Below, in pieces: positions 24,626-37,684 of a stretch of DNA of 64,000 nucleotides (within the stretch, counting starts at the first letter, position 1; every line of letters begins with the position of its first letter). The position numbers were made by a program, and so were the translations under genes. Under the pieces are notes generated by a model. It saw nothing but the letters and a program-made list of their open reading frames with translations. It did no database searches and was not told the DNA's origin. The stretch is from Spirometra erinaceieuropaei (lineage: Eukaryota > Platyhelminthes > Cestoda > Diphyllobothriidea > Diphyllobothriidae): the NCBI GenBank assembly GCA_902702965.1, contig CACRXP010000168.1, positions 1,048,682 through 1,112,681 on the forward strand, written 5' to 3'.

Positions 24626-25396
24626 CCAACGTTCGTCCAACGCAACTACTACGTGTCCGGTTTTTGGAGAAGAACATGTCCTTAAGTTGATGTTTGCTAA
24701 GTCGTAAAGTTAATCACCTTGACTTCAGACACTGGAAGGAAATGCTTAAAATGATTGATGAGTAATCCCTGTCAGAAATGTTGTGGAAATATCACGCATT
24801 TTTGTTATATTTACCTCTTTTATACTACATCCACCCGCTTAATCCTTGTAGACGAGGCGCAAATTATTCTGACAGATTGTTTGACATTTTAATTTCCCGC
24901 AAAAACACAGTTATCTGCATAGTCAAAGTGTGTAAACGCAGACTGATATATTGTATCGTATATTTCTGTTATCTCGAAAATACATAACCCTCTTCGCTCA
25001 ATTTTTGCTAACGCCATATGACATACTTTTGATATGTGATAATGCAGATAACGGAATCATTTTTCTTTATATGCTGTTTGTTAGCATCCGCTGGTTTTTC
25101 TCTTGCTGCGTATTTTTATAGTAAATACTGATGTAGAAACATTTGATATCCAGTTTTTGTAATGTTAACCTCTGATGCGAACATCAAAAACAATGACGTT
25201 ATGGTTGTTTTCGTATTCAACGTCTTTTAAATGAAGGAAGCGTACTTTCATGAAACCTCTACGACCCATATATTGGTCAAAAAATTTTACGTGTATACGC
25301 ATCCGACTGACATTTACGGGTATCGGAATAAATTACTGACTCCGTAGAATCAAACTGACATGATCACATATTTCGTGCCTCTCTATTAAGTGTGAA
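24626..25396. other. Anonymous spacer before repeat A
   Basis: AT-rich, nothing recognised. Confidence 0.45.
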
Positions 25397-26833
25397 TCGG
25401 TCTTATATACCCAATGTGCCGAAGTGATAAACATAATTGTGTATGATTAATAGAAAGAGGATAATATAATGTAGAATAAGGGCATAATCAAAAAATATAT
25501 AACTGGATACATAGCAGTTTGATTGAATTCAGGCAGCTTCGTTGTTATTTCATTCGATCGGAAACGGTAAGGGGTGAACTTCGCAGACTAGAATAAGTGT
25601 CTACGGGCAGTTGATAATCATGATCAGAAACGTCAATACACAATTTCCCTAAACGCTTTTGTTAAATGAAATATGAATGTGATATAACTGTAAATTAAAA
25701 GTCAAGTATTCAGATAATAATTTTTGACATCCGTAATAATACGAAATAGCAAATCAATGTGTTACTTCTAGCTTAGTTAAGTAAAATTTTGCTTTCATTA
25801 TTACTTTTTGTATATTTTAATGAGAAAAAAACTGCCATTCACACTTGTCAAAATAGGGAAGATAAAATAATATATTCGATTACACAAAAGTTATTACGAA
25901 CACGGTTGTAAGCAAAGTATATTAAGTCAACAAATGGAAATGGCATATGACTGTTAGCGATATAATTTATGAATATGCGTGGTCACTAAATGGTCCTAGA
26001 TGATAAAAACCCCCACTATTCCTCTGCATCAACAGATCAACTTTAAGCGCCAGGTTTTAGATTTCTGAGCTGATTAATAAAACACTTATGTCATGCGTTT
26101 AACACTGCAAGTTAAAGTCAACGATTGCTCGGCAGCGGAAACAGTCACCTCCGTGGCCAATACTTGTTTAAGGCTTTATTAAGAGGGTCAAACATTTAAC
26201 ATACACCAGAATGTCAAGGGGTAAAATTAAACATGAACGTCTGCGACATAAATTTTGGCGTCGAGTGGGTGTTTGCTGTCAAGTAAACTGGGAACCTCCC
26301 AAGTCATGACTCTTTGGCCATTAGCTGTTAGCTGCAGTGACTGAACGGTTGAGGTATCAAGACGTAGGAATTTTGCATTTAAACCAAGTCAGTTAGTTTA
26401 TCGCACCCAGCGCCAGTTGAAGGCCAGTCTACTACAAATGACATTGGACCTGACAGGCGTCGCTAATTTGAGTCACTTTCAAAAATACACTGTGCGCCTA
26501 TATCAAAAAGACAAACTGCACGGTATATCGCTTGCCCGGCACGTATCATTATTGCTCCCGACATAAACAGTTGACCACAGGGGGATCGTTTGTAAGGAAA
26601 AAACAGTTTTTTACGCTGACTTTACAGTCATAGGAGAAATATCAATTGCGATAACGTAGAAGACAAAACGTGCTGCTCACAAAACTTATAATCTTAAGGT
26701 TATCCTATTTTAAATGCCGAGGTGGCAAACAAATCTGGTAGAAACGGCGTGGGAGGATAGAGAACATCATTTCGTGCACCATGTATAGTCTTTTTGGATT
26801 TGTCCTAGAATAATAATTTAAGGACATTTGCAG
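25397..26833 (+). repeat. Repeat A: uninterrupted copy of a 1.4-kb dispersed repeat
   Basis: Matches the reverse complement of 48668-49196 joined to 52339-53236 (repeat B) over its whole length, at roughly 80 to 90 percent identity by eye. It begins at CGGTCTTATATACCCAA (25397) and the match fades after 26833. No conserved reading frame and no terminal inverted repeats are seen, so its class is unknown. It lacks the 3.1-kb LINE found in B: the insertion point lies between GGCC (26316-26319) and ATTAGCT (26320-26326). Confidence 0.85.
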
Positions 26834-27139
26834 ACATTGACTAGGCCAATCTTTATTAAGCCATATTAACGATATATATGCTTGTCGACGAGTCAAAGAC
26901 GCAGTAGATAATCGTTGCTAAAAATCTTTTCAAACAGTCGGTCAACTGCGTTTTAACCTCATCCGTATGGTCCTTTTACAATTGTTCTTAAAAAAGCTAT
27001 TGTTCAACCAATACTACTGAAGCTTCAAGAAGCAAACCGCAAGGTTCCGATGGAATACCATCTAAGGTGTTGAAGAAGCTAACAATTGAATTGACAGAAC
27101 ATCGGTGTCCTCTCTTTCATCCTTCAACAATTCAAGCAG

Positions 27140-27340
27140 ATTGCCACCTGGGTGGAAGGCTGCGTTAATTCCACCGATATATAAAATTAGCAGTTGCTCT
27201 CCCGCAAACTACTGCCGACCAGCAAGCTCCACCTCCATATTTTGCAAAGTTATGGACCAAATTATCAGACGTTAATTAATGCAGTTTTTTAGAGAAACAG
27301 CTTCTCTCTGGCGCGCCGCATGGATTCCGCTGAGGAAGCC
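27140..27340 (+). pseudogene. LINE reverse transcriptase finger region, broken
   Basis: With frameshifts this encodes the LPPGWK, A-I-P-P-YK, RSP-NYRP and SLTSIFCK-type blocks, then MDQIIRR and HGFRRGS. These are the standard N-terminal blocks of jockey/CR1-type reverse transcriptases. The equivalent part of copy 3 (39441-39683) is a single open frame, which supports the reading. There is no catalytic residue here. Confidence 0.75.
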
Positions 27341-27399
27341 TCTTCTTGACGTATTCGTTTCACTGTCTGGAACACTGATCCAGAGCGATGGATGGAGGA

Positions 27400-27890
27400 T
27401 GTGTGCTTTAGTAAGGTCTTTGAGATGTTCGTGCAACACCAGTTGAATTTTGCCATTCAGCTCTGAAGAACTTGGTCTGTCAAATACTGCACCACCCTCG
27501 AAAATGTCCGACGACGGGCAACCAAGCCTGTCAGAAGTCAAAGCAACCTACCTTAAAAAAACTCGAGCTTCCAAACTTGACTGCTTCCCCTGGACTACAG
27601 AAAAATTGCTAGCGAATTTATTCAAGCGTTTTGCACGATGTGTGGTCTAGACTTTCGCCTCACATCCGACAACGTCTTACATTCGGTCACTGCTATTAGA
27701 TTGCGAGGCGCTCCTCTCAAAATAGGTGCGAATGGGGCAAGACTGGATGAAAGGAAATTCTTCTTCAGTCACAATGTGTCCTCGAGCGCTCTGCCTGAGA
27801 ACGTGCTCATGTCCTAATCCGTGGACAGATTTAAGAGGAAGGTTGAAGAGTGCAGGGATATGTACCACCAAGTCATCTGAAACTGACAAA
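27400..27890 (+). pseudogene. LINE reverse transcriptase C-terminal region, broken
   Basis: Carries the block typical of the end of CR1/jockey-type polyproteins. It has an RRRA motif after the LE-V region, KLDCFPWT, LRGAPLKIGANGARLDERK, FFSH, LPENV and VDRFKRK-EEC. Several shifts and a stop near 27650 break it. Copy 3 has most of it as one 146-codon frame on the minus strand (38713-39153). Confidence 0.8.
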
Positions 27891-28186
27891 TCTCTTCCTC
27901 TGCATTAGCATTCCGGAAAGGTAGACGTTGCAACGTAAACACTTCCATTTGTTTCAGTAATAAAACTTTTTCAATAGCTACCTCAATCGAATGGCTACGT
28001 GAGACACAATAAACTCTGATTCACGTACAAGTGTTCGTTTTCATACTGCTTGGACCACTTCAGTAAGAGCTCTGATAATTTTACGCATTTGACACAACCC
28101 GCATATACTGAGAAACACACACACCGCTAATTACTACATGTTTGTCAAATGTAATTGCTAAACTACTCCTTTCTCCAACTCTCCTT

Positions 28187-29585
28187 AGGTATTGGTGCTT
28201 TTTGACATTATTGTATCCAATATAGAGTTCAGAGGTGATCACATACCCTTCCCTAATAAATCTGAACTGAATGGAACCAGGTTATACGATTTACCAAAGA
28301 TCCAAGCAGATGGCACACTAGTTTGTCCAATCCTATACATGAGAAACGCGACGCTCCATATTGTACCAAAATGGCCAGCAGAGAAGCGTAAGCCAACATA
28401 GCACCAGCTAGCACCACAGAGCTGTCAAGATACCTTCGAATTCGTTAACAGAGTGAACGATCCCGTCCTCAACGGAATTGTTACGTCATCGTTGGACGTC
28501 TGGTCTTTTAGGGACCTACTTATCATGGAAATTGCTAAATACCTATGTGAATTCATAGTCTCCAATCATCAGGATTTAGAAATGTCGGTGGATGTCCTCA
28601 AGGAACTGTTATTGGGATGTAGTCTAAACGTACAATTTCTATTTGACATAATTCTGTATAGACAAATGTACGGAATAGCTAGTGGCTCACCCCTTGATCC
28701 GTTTTGGCGAATATATTCATGGGCGAGCTAGAAGCTTTCGAGCTTAGTCACCAGATCAATGGTCTGACACACTATAGACGGCACGCAGATGACAAATTTG
28801 CGATTTCCCCAGAACAAAACGACGTTTCAGTTCTACTGGATGATATCAATCAAGCGCACCCATCGATCAAATTTACGCCGGTAGAAGAACAGTACGGATC
28901 ACTCCGCTTTCTTTGTGTGCTTCTAAGCAGAAGGACTGATGGTAGTATTCGACGTAGCGTCTATCGTTATAAGACGTGGTCCGATCAATACAGCAATTTT
29001 GAGAATTTCATATCGTTAAACATGAAGCGTAATTTAGTTCGCTGTTTGATACAGGGTAAGGAGGATCTGCTCGGTTGATAGCATTGGGGAAGAACTGAAG
29101 ATTGTCGAAAATCTCTTTCGCCAGTATTGGTACCCCTATCGATTCATTGCCAAGTACATGACCGAAAGACCACCAAAGCTCCCGATGCTGACGGCAGAAA
29201 AGAAGAAGCTTTGCATCAGGGTCCCGTTTCAAGGGGACGCGCCAAGTGAACTTACAAGGGTGCACATAACCCAAGCTGTATTATGCACCTTTCCAGAGGC
29301 TGACGTCCGTGTACTCCTCTCCATTAGCCTCATCCAACACGGAGAGGACAAGGACAAATTGCCGGCCCAGAGCACATCTATGTGTATTTACTTCTTCAGC
29401 TGCCGCTGGTGCGACGGAGAATATTGGTCGCATTAGCTGGCGTTTAATCGAAAGTATACGAGAGCACTTCGCAGCATGGTTAGGAAAAGGTCAAATAAGG
29501 AACATCAACAACTCGCTCCTCGCTCACATGACAGACACAGATCTCTGTGTAGATGCCGGACTGGCTTTCCGAATGGTATAAACGA
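28187..29585 (+). pseudogene. Penelope-like element reverse transcriptase plus GIY-YIG endonuclease, broken
   Basis: Penelope-type reverse transcriptase blocks appear in order across several frames. RLYDLPKI and ILYMRNA lie at about 28290-28350, and YRQMYGIASGSPLDP at about 28655-28705 (family form is GIAMGSPLGP). IFMGELE follows at about 28715, and HYRRHADDKFAI, the catalytic box with ADD kept, at about 28770-28805. SIKFTPVEEQYGSLRFL and SIRRSVYRYKTW end the domain by about 28980. A C-terminal GIY-YIG endonuclease-like region follows (29370-29560: VFTSSAAAG, ENIGR, REHFAAWLGKGQIR, LLAHMTD). Such proteins prime copying at DNA ends or nicks. At least three frameshifts disable it. Confidence 0.88.
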
Positions 29586-29880
29586 TTACGTCAAGCTATC
29601 CAAAATCACTTAGACAGCGTTTGTTGACAACGGCAGAGGTGGTTACAGTCAGGTTACACAAACCAGGCCTACGTGTGCAGAAGAACTGCATGCATGCACC
29701 ACATTTAACATGGGCCAAAGTAACCATGCCAACCAACCGCATGCATCTACCCGCCCCAGTATTCAACTTTCCATTCCCCCCTCTGACACTGGCAGTAATT
29801 TCTCTCTACCTACTCCCTCCACAAATCTCAGCTACAGAATAGCGTATACTTCATTGCATTTTCTCGTCAGACATTTAAAG
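29586..29880 (+). mobile_element. Penelope-like element 3' end
   Basis: Downstream of the GIY-YIG region the frame continues through RLHKPGLRVQKNC and a P-rich tract. It then passes into a CCCTCTGACACTG-containing 3' region. The same arrangement recurs at 57180-57370, which suggests it belongs to the element and not to the flank. The exact 3' end is not visible. Confidence 0.6.
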
Positions 29881-32800
29881 AGCAAGATAAATTCCCCGCT
29901 CTGAAGAAAATTATCAAAGACAAACCTACGCCATTCAAATCGTCTTTGAAAATTTGCATATATTACTGGTTGCTGTTTGTCTGCCTGTGGGGGGCAAAAT
30001 ATAGACTTAAAGCAGGATGAGACAAGCAAGTCCGGTAATTTCATTTAAACATAAACAACGCCCCCGATCGCAAACCACAGGACAAAGAGCTCGTGGTTCA
30101 ATTGTTACAGCGCTCGACTTTATGGGCAAAAATGACATCCTCCGAACCATAAGGCAATCGCCTAACTGCTCAAATACGGTATACTCAGGGCCTAGGCGTA
30201 CATGCGTTTGACGAGCAACTTTTTGTATATAGAAACATGCAGGGGTATTTTCTGATTTGGAATTTACATGTCGAAACATTACATAATCAGTCGGCCTCAA
30301 TTAATTTGATTTATGTAAATTCAATCTGCAATAAAAAAACAAGGATCAGGTCAGAAATCAACGGACATTATTGATTTTTTAGGTGACACTGTACATGTCC
30401 GTCAAAACCGAGCTTGCGTGGCAAAGAAATCAATTTCGTATTAAGCTGCGCTCACTCCTCGATGGGTCCCTATGGGTACGGTATTCCTGTTTTGATTTTC
30501 ACAATGCAGCACATGTCGGTGAACACTGTAAAAGGTTTTGTTGTCAGTTAAACATCCTATTGGTCAAATGTATGCGTACGAATACTACGAGGGAGATTAG
30601 TGAACAGTGATCCTTTAGTACTTAATACGGTCGGTGCATTTGTGATGCTTGAACCGAAAGCCCTAAAGCACCGTGATCGGTACACTGTGAGGTGTAAAGT
30701 CTCAAAGACAACAGCTCTCAGTTAATGCATGTGCAAACATGAGGAATCTCAGCGACACGGCATACCCCCTGTCTCCAAATATGCGTTTCAGGTGAAGACA
30801 GGTTGATGCAATCAGCCTAAAAAATTACAACTACAGCCGTACATTCCGATGAGCGTTCTCTTTTAGCTTTATCACTTAGGCATGAGCACAATGCCGGTTA
30901 GTCAACGCATACACACACGCTGACCCACTGGCTTCCCAAAACAATCCTTACGCTTGGTGGTAGTCATGAACAAGCAACCACCTACCGGGCAGATATTAAC
31001 CAAGCTCCGATAGCAGAAGGTGATCTTAGCCATCAGCTGAAGTCGAATGCACACATAGCGTAGAGAGTCCAACAACAAGGTCTACCATATGCGTCAAAAG
31101 TAATTCAGAAACCCAAGATTCATCAGTGTCTCGACGTCTGCCATTCTCTTTCGCTGCGCATCAGCTGACGTTGACTATAAGACTTGCGAAAGAAAGGAAA
31201 AATCCATCACGGAGACCACGAGCCGACAGTCAACTTGACCAAAGTCATCAAATGGAATACGTTTACCTACTCAGAATAGGGCTGTCAGTAATTTTGTAGT
31301 ACTCCGCTTGAGTTGAGATTATGTGACAGTCATCTAGATGTTCTAAAAGTCGTTATGACAATTTAACCGACACAGACGATTCTAGAACTGCGTAACGACA
31401 TTTGATAGCATTTGTAACAGGCTGCGTTTAAAACCCATCTACTTGAAAATAATTATGTCGACTTCCAAAAATGTACCCTATAGGATGCCCGCTTGGTTTG
31501 CCCAGGCAGACAATACTTAACACGTATTTCGATGCATCTCCTCTCCGATCAGCGGACAGACCACCGAGACGCCATCGCATATTTCTGGGCGCACATCGCT
31601 GCTAACACTCCCATTTCCTCCCGTCTAAGTCCTGGCTCTTCAGTGCCAGAAGTTGGCAGAAAACATATTGAAGAATACGATGTCCGCCGTAGCATCTCAG
31701 CACTCAGTCAGCTATCAGCTGGTTGAAGAGATCTCGCCAGAGCGTTTCATTAGTGCTTTGTCCCAATTGCTGTCCAAATAGCCACTCCATGTAATCCAAA
31801 GCGTGCATTTGCATGCTGCCGATACCTAGAAGAACATTTTAAGGTGCCCGCTGTCGGTAAAGTCCATCTCGTTCCCTCTCGTTGTCGAATCTCCACTGCC
31901 TGCGACTAGCAGAGCACCAGCCTTGCAGGTACGAAGACTACCCTTAATGGTATCCTTTCAAACAGCACTTAGTGTGCATGAAACTACTGTGCCATTCGTG
32001 CCTGCTTCACTGACTCTTGACATCGATTCCCTTTCCTTTAAAGTAACAATGTTCGTGAGAACTGGGCTCGTAATCATGCGGCGTGATATCCTTGCCTATT
32101 TAGTCGATTTAATGTCTCGCTATTTGACGCACGAGTGCTAGATAAAGCAAATGCGGGGTAATTTCATACCTGTCTGTTTTTTCACACCGAATGGGATGCA
32201 TGCAAATATAGCGCAGAGGAGTATCTAGATATTCTGTTTTGGGCTTCGTGAAGTACTGCTTCTGTCGCATCAGCCTGAGGGGTCGCGTTGTAGAATTCGC
32301 TCATATTAATGGCATATACGCTGCTACGAATCGATTGGCGACACATTCGTCCATTATATGTGCGCAGGTGTGGCTAAGCTCTTTTCGTATCAGTTGCAAT
32401 GTCCATTGACAGCTTGCTTCTAAATGGGTGTTTCTTAAAACATCTCAGGAAGAACTTGATAAATGACTAGAAAATTTGAGCAGAAATAACTTTGGTACCT
32501 GTCTTTAAACATTGCGCTGGATGGCCGGCGGATGGCACAAAATGCATATACTCCAATTTATTTCTTAAATCTCTGCACTTTATAAGTTCTACGTAAAGAA
32601 CTTATTAAATTCCCAAAGGACTTTTTCAGTGTAACTATTTTTACTTACAGTATATACCGCTGTCTTACGCTTTGCAAACCACAGTTCATCCGGGGTTTTC
32701 CCACATTCGTCCCGCCCTTGTTATAAAAGGGGGTCAAAGAATGTTTTTGGGTATTCCTAACTGCAATTATCTTGGCGGCCTCATCTGACTACATTTAGTT

Positions 32801-32904
32801 TTCGTGTTTGTTAAAGAGAAATGTCTGTTTTATAGTGTGGCCTCATATTCCACCCCTATTCCAATAATTCAACGAGTAATCTTAAATCATAATAATCTGC
32901 ACTG
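29881..32904. other. Anonymous stretch with one weak tRNA-like head
   Basis: No gene recognised. At 30089-30118 the sequence GTGGTTCAATTGTTACAGCG resembles a Pol III A box, but the matching B box is poor. The 77-codon frame at 31493-31726 and the 72-codon frame at 31923-32141 lie in a slightly GC-richer block. They show no similarity I can name. Confidence 0.4.
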
Positions 32905-33642
32905 AATGTAAGGCGTTATCAAATGAAAGGCAAAAATCCAGACCCCGCATCCTGCAAAACGCTTAAATTAAGTCGTCAGGAATCTGTCTGTCGTCCAGGG
33001 GAAGCAGTCAAGTTTGGAAGCTCGAGTTTTGTAAGGTAGGTTGCTTTGACTTCTGACAGGCTTGGCTGCCCGTCGTCGGACATTTTCGAGGGTAGTACAA
33101 TATTTGACAGACCAAGTTCTCCAGGGCTGAATGGCAAATTTCAACTGGCATAGCACGAACATCTTAAAGACCTTACCAAAGCACACATCCTTCATCCATC
33201 GCTCTGCTCCAGTGTTCCAGACAGTAAAACGAATACGTCAAGCAGGGGCTTCCTCTGCGGAATCCATGCAGCGAGCCAGAGAGAAGCTGTTTCCCTAAAA
33301 ACTGCATTACTTTACGTTGAATAATTTAATGGGGTGGAGCTTGCTGGTCGGCAGTAGTTTGCGGGAGAGCGACTGCTGCTTTTATATATCGGTGGAATTA
33401 ACGCAGCCTTCCACCCAGATGGCAATCTGCCTGCATTGATGAAGGATGGAAGAGAGGACACCGATGTTCTGTCAATTCAATTGATAGCTTCTTCAACAAC
33501 TTAGCTAGTATTCCATCGGAACCTTGCGGTTTGCTTCTTTAAGCTTCAGTTATATTTGTTGAGCAAAAGATTTTATAAGAACCATTGTAAAAGGACAGTA
33601 CAGATGAGGTTGAAACACAGTTGACCGACTGTTTAATAATAA
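32905..33642 (-). mobile_element. RT-deleted LINE, copy 2 (truncated at both ends)
   Basis: On the minus strand this matches copies 1 and 3, from the fingers through the deletion junction to KLDCFPWT and a little beyond. It stops at the equivalent of about 27690 in copy 1, so the 3' UTR and CA tail are lost. It carries the same loss of the palm and the same junction (sense GATGTGTGCTTTGGTAAGG near 33190). One open frame at 32968-33195 spans the junction and the VRRRAAKPVRSQS block. Confidence 0.82.
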
Positions 33643-35455
33643 TTGTTTCTTGACCAAACAAAGATAAAAATTGAAATGTTCATGTTCGACTTATTTTTAA
33701 TCATCAGTCTTTTGGGCCGTCGAAGCATATTGTTTGAATAGACCGGGTAAAGCAGGGCTCTCATTTGTCTTGCATTCAATAAAACTGCTTTTCGAAGGCT
33801 GGTGTCGACAATCTATATCATTTTAATTAAGCGCCTGTAATTATTTATACTGGAACTTGTACTTTTTCTAAACGAATGCAGTCACTGCAGAAATACTTGA
33901 AGTCAATCGAACGGACACATATCAACCTGCATCTTCCATGATTTTGCACTTCTGCTGAATGTTTTCTCCTTTTTAAAAGTATGATTTGATTTACACTAAA
34001 TATCAGCGGTAGGAAAACGGTTATCGTACTTGTTCGATTTAAGAAGGCCCGAAATTTAATCAATTATCCAATAATGCCGATCAGGCCCTTGCATAAGTTA
34101 AGTTGGTGAAGCAATAAATGGGTCTTCGGTGTTGCACAAATTTTAACTTCCTTCCTTTTAGAAACATCGGATTCAAAAAGACCACTATATATAATTATAT
34201 TTTTATTTTCAATAAATGTGCCGGAGGCTAATAACATAAAATACTGAAGAACAACGTGTTTGTGCGTCAGACTTTACTGTAAAACATTAAGTTGTAGATA
34301 TAAAGAGAAAAATCACTCAAAAGTAGCAAACATAAGAAAATCACAAATGATTTTGTCGTTGTATTTTCAAATAATAAAAATGTATTGTCTTGCATTAGCA
34401 AAGATTGAGCAAGGAGAGTCAAAGAGTCATGTAAAAATAGTATAAGTAAAACATGCGGTACAATACATCAAGAAGTGTTCGACACACGGCATTTCGCCAT
34501 GCATAAATAATAGCTTTGCAGAAAACCGAGTCTTGGGTTCGAGTTTTCAAAAGCAAAAGAAATACAATAGTAGCTTAATATAGTTGGTGGATTGCTCATA
34601 CTTGTTAACTATATGGTACATATTTCGCTTTACATATGTTGGCAAAGTAATTACCCAATAGATAAATGCCTTATTCTTTTTACAGCATAGTGTTAAAATC
34701 AAAAGGTCCTTATTTCCTACATAATGTTGGCATTCTCTAGCTGAAACCGAATAGAGTTACGTGTAATTCACGTCAAGTTAAATTTGAAGATATATGGAGA
34801 TTGTGAAGACTTACAATATTTACAGCGCCCAAATAAATTATTTCCTTGCGTTTCAGTGAGTCGGAATTCGGTTACCAAAATTCCAAGACAAAGGCGACAT
34901 GTTCTCTGAAAATAGTTAATCACATTTAACGTAGGAATCGGAGAATTGGAAAAAAGACTGATTGATACAAAATGGTTACGTGTACATTCAGTGAGATATT
35001 CCAATGACGACGGGTCGGTGTCACTGACTTGAAAATTGATTATTCCGAAGAGCCTTCTCTTTATCATATTGCAATGTGTTACGCTCTATATTGAGGAATT
35101 ACCTGCAAACAATTCTACAAAACTTCCTCAATGCGATCTAAAGAGCAAAGGTTTTTGTTTTCACGTTAACTATGTTCCTTGTCAAATGCCTAATTCAAGA
35201 AAACTCAAGCTCGCTTGGTGTGATTTTTGGCATACACGTTCCATCGAGTGGCTGAGCATTGTGAACATTAAAATAAACACAAACTATGCTTGTGAATTAA
35301 TAATACTTGTGCGGGCTTGGCGGTTTTGATATAGATAGGCAATGAAACGTTGTCCTCATATAGGTTAGGGCCTTTTCCTGTGAATACTCTTTCAAATCTC
35401 AATAAATAAGCATTTTCGATTTTTTTTCAAAAGACGGTTGACGTCAGTTAGTCAC
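33643..35455. other. Anonymous non-coding stretch
   Basis: AT-rich, no gene recognised. A B-box-like GGGTTCGAGTTTT near 34535 has no A box. Frames of 97 and 99 codons at 34768-35329 overlap on opposite strands without known similarity. Confidence 0.45.
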
Positions 35456-35660
35456 ACAGTTGGTAGAGGGCGCTAACCGATCCTTCGTACGGAACTCAAT
35501 CATTCCGTTGTTCCTAACGTGCTCTCTGTCTGGAGCCCAACCAGCGGCCGAGAATGACAAGGAAGACTGAAATGACAATTTTTGGCTATTTAGCTGTCGT
35601 CAGCCGGTCATACCCAACCCCGAAATGTGGAACAATCGAGTCTCATACAGTTGTCCAATG
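35456..35660 (-). mobile_element. tRNA-derived SINE, diverged copy (B plus part of A)
   Basis: Same family as 2531-3500. Module B comes first on the plus strand (GGTAGAGGGCGCTAACCGATC near 35462), then the body of module A (about 35552-35650, with GGCTATTTAGCTGTCGTCAG). The tRNA-like head is lost after about 35650, so it is 5' truncated. Confidence 0.75.
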
Positions 35661-37682
35661 CGTGTGACTGGATTGATGCACATTAATACAGCTGGTATCT
35701 TGAAGCAAAGGAATCACAACTGACATGCAATATCATGAAGCGTCAATCAAGTTTTTGGAAGCTAGGCAAGCAATTCATACTTAAGGGATTCCTTCGGGTA
35801 GAATTAGCAATGTGCCTTCTAAACAAAAATTCTGAGCTAACTGAAGTAACTACTTTTATCGACAACTCTTTGCGGAGTTAAATCAAAAGGAGCAGGGATA
35901 AACAATATTCCTCAACTAGGTACCAGCTGCTACAGAGCAAAACCAATACAAAGTCACAAATACAAAGTCAACGGTGCATTGACCGGCTTGCCTTCTCTAC
36001 TTCATAAACAGCCATTTCATAATTTCCAACTTCGCACTCCCTTTTGCAGTTGGAGTAGGATGTTGTGCTACGTAGCCAACTGCAGCCAGAAGACCAGACG
36101 TCAAATCCCGTCTTCTCGCAATACTCTGCTGTTTTTACACTGACGAGTAGGCATACGCAAATATACCACCGCATTTGTCGTGACAGGTTCATCCGTCAGG
36201 ATCTAGTGCATGCGTGTGAAGTACTTATATACGTAATGCTTCAAGCATCAGGACAGTGCATTTTTTGTGGAAGGCCATCGTCGAGACTTATTGTTGTGCA
36301 TACAGAAAACAATTGGCATTTCATGTAACGTTGGACATGCATTTATGCAACGAGGCGATGTATCATGTTATTTATCGTCATGGAAACAAATTCACGCCAA
36401 AGTACGGGGTTTGTTCTCCAATTTCACCGTGACAATTTTTTCACTGATAGCCTCGAAGAGAACGCTGCCCCAAGGCGCGCTTTAATTTGAGATAACATAA
36501 TAAGTCGTAGATAGGACGACTAAACTAACCGTCAAGCGTAAACCCCTCATGCGATTTTCGCGGGAATCATTTCTTTAGTAAATAAACAGTTCTGAAGAGG
36601 AAACACTTCGAGCAGGAGAACGGGAAACGAGTTCAGACCACAAATGCGCTTATTAATTGAGGTAGACCGTTTTAGGTACTGTCTCACGTATTATCGCCAA
36701 AGTACAAGGAGAGGTATATGTAACCTGCCCTGTGCCAGCAATACAACACAATCACTTTGAAGGTATTTCAAGTTTACGTCCATTATCTTATCTGCTGTCC
36801 GCTGCGTTGGCTTCAACGTGGCGATTTCTAAATATTTGTATTACTGTCCGAAGTAATTCATGCTCGTGACTGAAAGATAAGAATGCGCAATTTGACGAGT
36901 AAACAGTAAAAATCGTCTAAACGCGCTTTGTCCTAAGGGTTGGAAGTAGTAATTGACAGCATATTCAGATTTAAACTTTCGTTGAGCCATATGTTAAGAT
37001 AAGCTTATATTTTTCAGACGGAATTTGAGTATATGCTGTGTCATATTATTTCGAAATTAAATGTCTTTTCTGGCTGTATCCTAAAATTCGGAAATAAGTC
37101 TGTTCTAATAATGTGAATGTGTTTAAAGTAATGCAAGTTATCTAGGTGAAATTCCGGTCACTCAGTTTCTTGATTATAAAGTTTCCGTTACTAACGACTG
37201 GCTGTCGTTTTTCTGTTAAGGCAATTCTCTCGATCGATAAAGTGAATATTCCGAAATGGTTTATCTAAAAAACAAATTGCTCTATCTACTATTGTATTAG
37301 AAACGACTGTTATCATACCAGGATACGCGCAGAAAAGAGGGTCACTATATATAAACAGACAAACATGTCGGAATGGGTTCTTTAATTTGGATTCAGGTTT
37401 ACATACGGAGACGTTGCAGAAGACAGCCACTTTGTTACATTTCCAGTCAGATTAAACTGAGTATGAAAGCAAGAAATATTATAGAGTCGCATGCCATCAT
37501 TGGAGACAAATATTAAAGAAAGAACTCTTCTATACAGACTACAGATAGAACCGGAGATGAGGGATGTTTGAAGCGATATCAAGAATTATCTGTGAGCGAC
37601 AGTTGGAAATCAACAGAACTCTCCCCCTGACACTCCTTTTTATGAACAAGCTAGCACTCGGAAAAACGGTCTCGATAAGCTG
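35661..37682. other. Anonymous non-coding stretch
   Basis: No gene recognised. Frames of 70 to 97 codons occur on both strands. The one at 37564-37857 runs into the left arm of element P, so it is not a host gene. Confidence 0.45.
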
Positions 37683-37684
37683 TA

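Larger units (their letters stand above)
26855..28124 (+). mobile_element. RT-deleted LINE, copy 1 (full-length derivative)
   Basis: About 1.27 kb, sharing both ends with copy 3 (38678-39906, minus). Read in sense it keeps a linker, the N-terminal fingers of a LINE reverse transcriptase (about 27040-27340) and the C-terminal thumb/tail (about 27400-27890). It ends in a 3' UTR and a CA-rich tail (28100-28124). The palm with motifs A, B and the YADD box is missing: the region after the finger block GFRRG runs directly into the sequence before VRRRA. All frames carry stops and shifts. A Penelope-like element starts about 60 bases downstream. Confidence 0.85.

Noticed and set aside
31493..32141. 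Possible coding block in slightly GC-richer DNA
   Set aside because: Frames of 77 and 72 codons with no motif. I considered a LINE finger region but could not align the expected blocks.
34530..34550. B-box-like GGGTTCGAGTTTT
   Set aside because: No A box at the right distance and no tRNA-like fold.
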